64,000 nucleotides of DNA from Porticoccaceae bacterium. GTDB taxonomy: Bacteria > Pseudomonadota > Gammaproteobacteria > Pseudomonadales > Porticoccaceae. The notes beneath the pieces are model-generated. The model saw only the letters and a program-made list of their open reading frames with translations, made no database searches and was not told where the DNA came from. How positions within the stretch are numbered: position 1 is the first letter of the stretch; each line of letters begins with the position of its first letter. This document shows, piece after piece, positions 58,001 to 64,000 of the stretch. The stretch lies in NCBI GenBank assembly GCA_902562425.1, contig CACETF010000003.1, forward strand, positions 123,519 to 187,518, in the 5' to 3' direction. The translations under genes were made by a program, and so were the position numbers.

Positions 58001-59907
58001 TCGGCATAGGTGATATGTCAGGCGATGTGTTCGGAAATGGGATGCTATTATCACCATGTATTCGCTTGCTAGCTGCATTCAATCATAAACACATATTTGT
58101 TGATCCCAAGGCAGATGTCGCTACCTCGTTTGAGGAACGACGTAGGTTGTTTTCATTGAGGGGGAGTCAATGGACAGATTTTGATCACTCAGTTCTCTCG
58201 CAAGGCGGACGCATCTTCTCCAGGAATACAAAATTGCTCGAATTAACGCCGGAGATCAAAGAACGTTTTTCCATTGAAGATGATACTCTCACGCCAAATG
58301 AATTGATCAAGAAACTGCTTGTTGCAGACGTTGATTTATTATGGAATGGCGGAGTTGGAACGTATGTAAAATCTGAATTTGAAAGTGATTTTCAGGTGGG
58401 AGACAAGGCTAATGATGCTTTGCGGGTTAACGGAAATCAATTGCGCTGCCGTGTTATTGGAGAGGGTGGTAATTTGGGTATGACTCAGCTTGCGCGCATT
58501 GAATTTAGTTTGCTTGGAGGCCTCTGTAATACAGATTTCATAGATAACTCCGCTGGCGTGGATTGCTCTGACCATGAGGTGAATATAAAAATCTTGTTAG
58601 ACACATTTGTCCGCAATGGTAGTATGCAAACGGTGGATCGAAATACCTTGCTTGACTCCATGACATCGTCGGTTGCGGACAAAGTTTTACAAAACAACAG
58701 CCGTCAAACTCAGTCAATCAGTATTGCGCTGAGAGGCATTGGTCGAAACAGTTTTGAGTTTGAACGTTTTGTGCTTTGGTTGGAAGAAAAAGGCGAATTA
58801 AATCGAGAACATGAGTTTTTGCCAACCGAAAAGGTTGTGTCAGAAAGAGCAGCACGTCAGCAAATATTATGGACGCGTCCAGAGCTTGCGGTGTTGCTCT
58901 GTTACTCCAAGATAATGGTGAAACAAGCGCTTTTGCAGGTAGATTTATTAGGCGACGCATGGTTGTCTGATTCCGTTGAGCAGGCTTTTCCCAGAGCTCT
59001 TGTAGACTTCGCCGGAGGCTCGGTAATCAAACACAAGCTAGCCAGGGAAATAGCGGCTACCCAATTGGCTAATGACATGATAAATCGGTTTGGCCCAACT
59101 TTTTTCTATCATGTGACCGAGACTACTGGAGGGGATGCGCATCAGATTGTCAAAGCGCTCAAGGTTGTAATACATGTGTTTGGTATTGATGAACTCTGGA
59201 AATCAATCGAAGATGATCACGAAAACTTGACTTCCTCACATCAATTGGATTTATTTTGTGTTTTGATAAAACTTGTTCGTCGAGGTACTCGCTGGTTTCT
59301 GAATAACTGTGACGATTTTTCGGATTGTGGCACTATGATCGAAAATTATGCGACTCCGATGAACCAACTCTTGCAGCATTGGGCCGCCTTGCGTCCTGAA
59401 CAATGGAATACAAAAGAAGGCTATCGATTAAGTCGGCCAGCCAAGAACAACCGGCTGTCGGCATTGGAAGCGCTGACGCAAAACATGTTTTTCAGTTTAA
59501 GTATCATCAAAATCTCTCTCAATTCTGAGAAATCTATTGAAAAAATTGCCAAAGACTATTCCTTTATCAATGAGGAGCTGGCTTTAGATAAATTAATGTC
59601 ACACATACTTGATCTCAAACCCCATAGCCATTGGCAATTCATGGCCCAAGACACTTACATTGACCAATTAGCTCAGCACAAATATGATCTAATGGAGATA
59701 TTAATTTCTGACAGCAAAAAGCATTTGTTTGAGATGCCAGAGGTTTGGAAGAGGAGTGAAGCAATCTTAATTTCTAATTGGAAAGATCTAATGACAACGA
59801 GGTGGGATTCTGCTGAAGATAATTTTTCTCAAGTTACCGTTGCGCTTGCTCAATTTCATAAACTATTGGTTTTTTTGAAAAGAAGAACGTCTGAGGTGTC
59901 ACCGTAA
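55054..59907 (+). CDS. gdhB: NAD-specific glutamate dehydrogenase, 180-kDa class
   Basis: Oxidatively deaminates glutamate to 2-oxoglutarate, mainly catabolic. The 1617-residue protein is of the large GDH_180 type (Streptomyces, Pseudomonas, Caulobacter). A long N-terminal half carries ACT-like regulatory domains. The catalytic part starts near residue 800 with SRGGLRWSDRLEDYRTE and VPSGAKGGFV, and DLLWNGGVGTYVK and GEGGNLGMTQLARIE belong to the nucleotide-binding part. About 1600 residues is the normal size. ATG 55054 has no strong site. It may be controlled by the inverted repeat upstream. Confidence 0.95.
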   Translation: MNLETNKNNKQHLLQALSALSQQHLEMSEVSLFDQFACYAIQQYLDKDYLNRPLETIFWNLYGLFRVVSNSEPYSLTNESMCFGRLRVFNPRIHLDGWECAQTVILINCPDRPFLVDSLRIGLNSEIPIIHSLKSSPIWVLRNDKGIATGFSGAQITNGHSEALIAIEIQALDDSRLKSLKLRLTKILSDVDLVVSNHSTMRSRLAAEITRLKTLAPPHENLSEDIEFLNWMLDGAFVFLGVIAFELKNKDGIDYLCEEPDSRNGLFKGGHHPTKEQAVDQLDDDSLQFYQSSGPVIHARSSRRSHIHRNNYSNYVVIKRFDESGLVIGETRFMGLHTSQFHRYSTDRIPILRKRIDALLEDSGLICGSHDYKGLVAIADAFPREELLQMPRQQLLEVLMGVLHGQQRNASLVFVHRDIFKKFLSCFVFIPRISFNSEVRAKIQRAFEHYLGADESNFVSFFVPESTLVRVYLLIPTVPGQFLKVDVAVFEALVQRIVSDWREEFKLVTRNEFNNQRSSSIIRGFSEGFSITYRELYSPAEALRDISFLERLIELDDLVVDTGSLADKDGPHLKLFHRETPLPLSDLVPILENMGLRVLLERPHEIKHLDEGIFWKQDLLLGIDSERDLAEVGDEVRLALTAVWACKCENDRFNRLVVTSGLDWRSISLFRAYSRYLKQLRIPFSQEFIAETLIKHQALCAQFKDLFSTMLDPAMEHEQNSETINFLTDSIYKNIEAVEDINEDSVLRAFHCLICATLRTNFFQTSGGEHAPYISLKLATSKIQYAPEPRPEIEFFVYSPEFEGVHLREGKVSRGGLRWSDRLEDYRTEILGLLKAQKVKNALIVPSGAKGGFVVKDLRQRGGLDARREKGISIYKLYIRALLDITDNRKGDQILSPLGLRRRDGDDPYLAVAADKGTTDFSDIANGLAQKGEYWLGDAFASGGSNGYDHKAMGITARGAWVAIERHFREIGMDILTDQFDVIGIGDMSGDVFGNGMLLSPCIRLLAAFNHKHIFVDPKADVATSFEERRRLFSLRGSQWTDFDHSVLSQGGRIFSRNTKLLELTPEIKERFSIEDDTLTPNELIKKLLVADVDLLWNGGVGTYVKSEFESDFQVGDKANDALRVNGNQLRCRVIGEGGNLGMTQLARIEFSLLGGLCNTDFIDNSAGVDCSDHEVNIKILLDTFVRNGSMQTVDRNTLLDSMTSSVADKVLQNNSRQTQSISIALRGIGRNSFEFERFVLWLEEKGELNREHEFLPTEKVVSERAARQQILWTRPELAVLLCYSKIMVKQALLQVDLLGDAWLSDSVEQAFPRALVDFAGGSVIKHKLAREIAATQLANDMINRFGPTFFYHVTETTGGDAHQIVKALKVVIHVFGIDELWKSIEDDHENLTSSHQLDLFCVLIKLVRRGTRWFLNNCDDFSDCGTMIENYATPMNQLLQHWAALRPEQWNTKEGYRLSRPAKNNRLSALEALTQNMFFSLSIIKISLNSEKSIEKIAKDYSFINEELALDKLMSHILDLKPHSHWQFMAQDTYIDQLAQHKYDLMEILISDSKKHLFEMPEVWKRSEAILISNWKDLMTTRWDSAEDNFSQVTVALAQFHKLLVFLKRRTSEVSP

Positions 59908-60452
59908 GTTTATTTCAAGCGTATTCTCACTGAGAGTAGTGTAGTTAGGCGCTTATGGTAAGTTTGAGATAAAAGGTCACTGTTTAAGTTTGGTTTAAAT
60001 ATCGCGCTGGCGCGCCAAAGGGCTACATATTTATCACTTTTTGTTGGAAAGCTTGTTGATTAAAACCATTCCATAAATCCGCGTTCCCCTCACGCCAACC
60101 CCGGTTCCAGTGGTAATCTAAATTGGAATCTACGTTGTGGGGACAGGTGTATAAGGATCTTCCTTGAATCTAGGCTTGGTATCCTTGTAGGAAGGATCAG
60201 GTACCTATATCACGTTTGTGTTTTTTCATAGATTATTCCTATCGAGGATTATTTGCGAAAAATTTAATTTATAAAGCCCATATTTTGATGTTTATACAGT
60301 AAATTACCCCCTGTCTTTATTCTACATTTCGTTAATTATGTTCGATGAGTTACTATCTATTCAATAATAAAACAAAGTATCCTTGTTTTACTCTCCTGTC
60401 GAATACTTTCTTTATCTAGTAACTTATTTACACATTCCTCTCGGTAATATAA
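59908..60452. other. 545-bp gene-free stretch with hairpins
   Basis: No coding frame of convincing length is seen between gdhB and rlmKL. Plus-strand hairpins: GGTTCCAGT (60103-60111) with ATTGGAATC (60122-60130), nine pairs counting two G-T; ATCCTT (60181-60186) with AAGGAT (60192-60197); and GATCTTCCT (60156-60164) with AGGAAGGATC (60189-60198) as a longer alternative stem. The word AATCTA occurs at three places (near 60115-60172). No clear promoter and no strong T-run terminator is found. It may hold a small RNA or only spacer. Confidence 0.35.
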
Positions 60453-62639
60453 ATGTCATACAAAAATAAGGAAAAACAGCAACATTTATGGGTGGCCAGT
60501 TGTTCATCGGGTTTAGAGGCTTTGTTAGTTGATGAACTACGGGCATTAGGAGCGATAAATTTGAGGGAAACTATCTCTACGGTAGCCTTTACAGGCACGC
60601 TGGAGGTTGCATATCGATGTTGCCTTTGGTCTCGGTTAGCCAATCGCATTTTTTATGTAGTTAAAAGTTTTTCGATTACGTCGATTGATGATCTTTACCA
60701 AAATACGTTTGATATTGAATGGGAGAAACATTTCTCACCGAGAGAGACATTTTCTGTAGAATTCAGGGGCACGAACAAATTTTTAGATAACTCTCTTTAT
60801 GGTGCGCGGAGGGTTAAAGACGCGGTGGTAGATCGTTTTAGAGATATTTCAAATCAGAGACCTAGTGTTGATACCAAGGCTCCTCAATTGAGATTAAACG
60901 CACGTCTTTATAAAGACCGAGTTCAACTCAGCATTGATTTAGCCGGTGAAAGTTTGCACCGAAGAGGTTATCGCCGTGCATCTGGATCAGCACCTTTAAA
61001 AGAAAATCTTGCGGCAGCTTTACTGTTAAGGTCGGGGTGGCCAAACATTTTTATGCGGGGCGGGGGTTTGATTGATCCGATGTGTGGAGGAGGCACTTTT
61101 TTGATTGAAGCAGCAATGATTGCCAGTGATATCGCTCCGGGTCTTTTACGCAGAAAGTTTGGTTTCGAATCTTGGACATTTCATAAGGCACCTGTCTGGG
61201 AGTCATTAATTAGCGAAGCGAAGGCTCGTCGAATCGTTGGTTTAAAAAACCTCCGTTCAGATATCCGAGGTTTTGATATCGATCCTTCGGCGATCGAGGC
61301 TACACGCTTAAACTTAGCGGCCTGTGAGCTTGACAAACATATTCATGTAGCAGTTAAGCAGATGGATCAGATTGATGATGTATCTTCAAAAATAAGGGGA
61401 TTGGTTATAACTAATCCTCCGTACGGTAAAAGACTCAACGACGTCAATACTCTCCGGCCTGTGTATCAAAAGTTAAGTACAGTATTAAAACTAAATTTCC
61501 AAGGATGGAGCGCATCAGTTTTCACAGGAAATCTTGAGCTAGCTCGTGAGATAGACTTGAGCCCATCCCGTCAATATAAACTTTATAATGCGTCTATTCC
61601 CTGTAAGCTATTGGTTTTTAATGACATAAGATCTAAATCTCATCAGATTCTCTCGCGTTTGACAATCCCACCTCCATTAAAAGAACTAGGTCCAGATGCG
61701 CAAATGCTCTTGAATCGTCTCAAGAAAAATAGACGAAAATTAAATTCATGGTTGAAGGCTAATTCGACTGACTGTTATCGATTATACGATTGCGACTTAC
61801 CTGAGTATGCAATTGCCATAGACGTCTATAAAGACATGCTGCTTATTCATGAGTATAAATTGCCGTCGCATTTGGACCAGTCAAAAGCGTCAGCGAGACT
61901 CGAGGACGCCGCAAAGGTTGTAAAAAATTGTGCTTTCGATTGGAAATACAGAGTTTTGTATAAACAAAGAGTTCGTCAACGTGGTTTGAGACAATATCAA
62001 AAATCGGAGGACGACTGCGGGATCGTCATGTTGGTGGAAGAGGGTTCAGCAAAGTTTGAGGTGAATCTAACTAAGTATATTGATACTGGTTTGTTTTTAG
62101 ACCAGAGAAAATTGCGGGCGAGGATTAACTCCGAAATTAAGGGAAAAAGTTTTCTTAACTTGTTTTGTTATACTGCGACTGCCACAGTGCAAGCAGCGCT
62201 AGGGGGTGCGAAGAGCTCCTTGAGTTGTGATATGTCAAATACGTATCTTTCTTGGGCAAATCGAAATATGAGTTTGAATAATATTTCAGCGTTAGCCCAT
62301 AAGTTACTACGTGTAGATTGTGTGCAGTGGCTAAGTGAACATCAAATCGTGGATGAGTCCTTTGACATTATTCTTCTAGACCCGCCAACTTTTTCAAATT
62401 CAAAAAAAATGGCCAAGGCCTTTGATGTAGCGAGAGATCACGAGAACTTGGTTATTTGGTGCATGACATTGCTGACGCCTAAGGGCAAATTGTATTTTTC
62501 AACTAATTTCAAAAAATTTAAGATGAGCAAGAGAGTTAATCAACAATTTATCATTCGCGACATTACAAAGGAAACAATTGATTTTGATTTCCAGCGCAAT
62601 CCAAAGATTCATCGCGTTTACGAAATAAAAAATCTGTAG
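60453..62639 (+). CDS. rlmL: Bifunctional 23S rRNA methyltransferase RlmKL
   Basis: Fused enzyme that makes m2G2445 (RlmL part) and m7G2069 (RlmK part) in 23S rRNA. The 728-residue protein has an N-terminal THUMP region, the first methyltransferase with NPPYGKRLND (near residue 320) and DPMCGGGTFLIEAA, and the second with NLFCYTATATVQAALGGA and LLDPPTFSNSKKM (near 643). The fusion is typical of gammaproteobacteria. ATG 60453 is preceded by only a weak ribosome-binding site. Cytoplasmic. Confidence 0.96.
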   Translation: MSYKNKEKQQHLWVASCSSGLEALLVDELRALGAINLRETISTVAFTGTLEVAYRCCLWSRLANRIFYVVKSFSITSIDDLYQNTFDIEWEKHFSPRETFSVEFRGTNKFLDNSLYGARRVKDAVVDRFRDISNQRPSVDTKAPQLRLNARLYKDRVQLSIDLAGESLHRRGYRRASGSAPLKENLAAALLLRSGWPNIFMRGGGLIDPMCGGGTFLIEAAMIASDIAPGLLRRKFGFESWTFHKAPVWESLISEAKARRIVGLKNLRSDIRGFDIDPSAIEATRLNLAACELDKHIHVAVKQMDQIDDVSSKIRGLVITNPPYGKRLNDVNTLRPVYQKLSTVLKLNFQGWSASVFTGNLELAREIDLSPSRQYKLYNASIPCKLLVFNDIRSKSHQILSRLTIPPPLKELGPDAQMLLNRLKKNRRKLNSWLKANSTDCYRLYDCDLPEYAIAIDVYKDMLLIHEYKLPSHLDQSKASARLEDAAKVVKNCAFDWKYRVLYKQRVRQRGLRQYQKSEDDCGIVMLVEEGSAKFEVNLTKYIDTGLFLDQRKLRARINSEIKGKSFLNLFCYTATATVQAALGGAKSSLSCDMSNTYLSWANRNMSLNNISALAHKLLRVDCVQWLSEHQIVDESFDIILLDPPTFSNSKKMAKAFDVARDHENLVIWCMTLLTPKGKLYFSTNFKKFKMSKRVNQQFIIRDITKETIDFDFQRNPKIHRVYEIKNL

Positions 62640-62703
62640 TAGCTTTATCTGGATCTACATTCACATACAGTATGACCTAGACCATAGTAAAAAGCACAAC
62701 AGC

Positions 62704-63294
62704 TTAAGACTTTAGTGGCCAGGGAACAACATAGTCTTTGAGGGGCACCTTCAGAGGCTTAGCGTGCTTGATAGAGGGTGTCCCAATGTACAAGAAGCCG
62801 ATAATGTCCTCTTTTTCAGATACTCCAAGACCGTTCTTGACAATGTTTGAGTAAGCGTAAGCACCTGTTCGCCAGACAGTTCCAAATCCGCTAAAGTATG
62901 CAGCAAGTCCTATATTGTTGAGTACACCGCCCGTGGACACGCTTTGTTCAATTTTTGGAACATTAGGATGTTCTTGATAACTTGATATCCCTACGATGAT
63001 AAGAGGGGCTCGTAGTGCTTTTTTTTTCGCATGCTCTATCAGTTCCTGCTTGACATCACGATTTTTATATTTCTCATGTTCGGCAAACAACTGGCCTAGT
63101 TGAACTCTATCATCACCTCTTATTTTTAAGAAACGCCATGGTCTGAGATGCATATGGTCTGGGGACCTCAGTGCTGCTGACAATACTTTGTTTAATACAT
63201 CGTCGCATGGAGCCGGTTCTTGAAGTCTGGGCACTGATCTTCGATTAAGCATGTGGGTTAGGGCTTCAGGAATTGAGGACGAGGTGTTTGACAT
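62704..63294 (-). CDS. Nitroreductase family protein, YdjA-like
   Basis: FMN-dependent oxidoreductase of about 196 residues. MLNRRSVPRLQEPAPCDD (FMN phosphate-binding Arg residues), SPDHMHLRPWRFLKIRGD, SVSTGGVLNNIGLAAYFSGFGTVWRTG and GFLYIGTP fit the YdjA group, where the enzyme is a small dimer. The physiological substrate is not known. ATG 63294 with a GAGAG site is preferred; GTG 63309 extends five codons. It lies convergently 62 nt after rlmKL. Confidence 0.88.
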   Translation of the reverse strand: MSNTSSSIPEALTHMLNRRSVPRLQEPAPCDDVLNKVLSAALRSPDHMHLRPWRFLKIRGDDRVQLGQLFAEHEKYKNRDVKQELIEHAKKKALRAPLIIVGISSYQEHPNVPKIEQSVSTGGVLNNIGLAAYFSGFGTVWRTGAYAYSNIVKNGLGVSEKEDIIGFLYIGTPSIKHAKPLKVPLKDYVVPWPLKS

Positions 63295-63486
63295 GTTGTG
63301 CTCTCTCACGAAATATTAAATTTTATAAATCAAAAGGTATCTTTAACGCGTTATACTAAGCTTATTTGTGCTTTGGCGTAACAATTTTTGTTTAATTGGG
63401 GTCTGTTAAATGCGTTATGGGAAAATTGGCCGAGATTATAATTTGGTGACTTAGAAAAACTTTGACTATTGAAGAGGACGTAATTC

Positions 63487-63942
63487 ATGGACCTCAAAGC
63501 ACAGTACGAGGCGGTGGCGAGGGCGGAATGCCCGATATATACTTTTCTAGGTATCAGCATTGTTAGTATCGAAAATGGTATTTACCGGTCTAAAATCCCA
63601 CTCTCGGTGAACACACAGAATCACGTGAATATTTTGCATGCTGGGCCCATCTGGATGGCCGTGGCGTACCTAGGGAGGCTGGTGGCGCTCCATAATTTGT
63701 CTAATTATAAATATCAACCGGTGGTTGCTGGTGTTACTATTAAGTTTCTGAGGTCCGTCACTTCAGATATAACCGCAGAAGAAATGTTCCCTGACAAGGA
63801 CGCAAAATTAATGAGGGAATAGCTTTTGTCTGAGGGTCGCTTTGACTTTTCCATACACATTCTCTTGAGAGATAGTATCGGAAAAATCTTAGCTAAAGTC
63901 GACAGTGATTACGTTATTAAAGATTTTTCAAAACTTATGTAA
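63487..63942 (+). pseudogene. Hotdog thioesterase-like gene interrupted by an in-frame TAG
   Basis: The frame from ATG 63487 gives a hotdog domain of the DUF4442/YiiD_C type: NILHAGPIWMAVAYLGRLVAL holds the helix region and VVAGVTIKFLRSVTSDITAE the strand. TAG at 63820-63822 would end the protein at 111 residues. The same frame continues without a shift as LLSEGRFDFSIHILLRDSIGKILAKVDSDYVI, the usual last two strands, to TAA 63940-63942, giving 151 residues in all. TAG is a normal stop elsewhere in this window (lptF, lptG), so a nonsense mutation or a sequencing error is most likely. Confidence 0.75.
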
Positions 63943-64000
63943 GGCGAAATTCACCCCACGAAAACTATTTTATGACTTTTTTTAATTACTTTGTTCGTTT

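Overview
The window is a gene-dense, moderately AT-rich piece of a gammaproteobacterial chromosome. The gene content and order point to a free-living, probably marine aerobic lineage related to the Pseudomonas/Cellvibrionales side of the class: pepA-holC-valS facing lptFG, rpsF-rpsR-(membrane protein)-rplI-dnaB, ilvBNC followed by pssA, holD-rimI, fabAB, a fused rlmKL and a 1617-residue NAD-glutamate dehydrogenase. No rRNA, tRNA, CRISPR, prophage or insertion sequence was recognised. The taxonomic placement is inferred from gene order only.

Layout. 1-8335: the 5' part of valS, then holC and pepA (minus); lptF-lptG (plus); glpK and an RDD membrane protein (minus); rlmB (plus). 8336-13446: a ribosomal/replication/pantothenate run (rpsF, rpsR, membrane protein, rplI, dnaB, panC, panD) that begins with a clear promoter and a leader hairpin resembling the S6:S18 autoregulatory RNA. 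13447-19972: ilvB-ilvN-ilvC, a tyrosine-phosphatase-like gene, pssA, a divergent holD and rimI. 20113-27465: DUF2750 and DUF3581 proteins, uvrA divergent from ssb, a Prx5-type peroxiredoxin, and fabA-fabB. 27587-34427: a polyprenyl diphosphate synthase, pntA-pntB, and clpB behind a sigma-32-like promoter. 34473-45465: an unrecognised protein, purC, three small oxidoreductase/hydrolase genes, an aromatic/aspartate aminotransferase overlapping tail-to-tail with a shikimate-kinase-like gene, nadK, a rhomboid protease, DUF1315 and pepN. 45496-54791 (minus): a two-gene sodium:solute symporter and a six-gene MoxR/DUF58/DUF4381/VWA/VWA-TPR/BatD operon. 55054-63942: gdhB, a 545-bp gene-free stretch with hairpins, rlmKL, a nitroreductase, and a hotdog thioesterase-like gene interrupted by an in-frame TAG.

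Most of the window is housekeeping. The items most worth a second look are the S6:S18-type leader before rpsF, the divergent HolD (giving chi, psi, SSB and DnaB in one window), the 15-bp in-frame tandem repeat in the Bat operon, the paired 9-bp inverted repeat before gdhB, the structured gap before rlmKL, the atypical shikimate kinase, the phosphatase inserted between ilvC and pssA, and the amber-interrupted thioesterase. I found no clear new multi-gene system.
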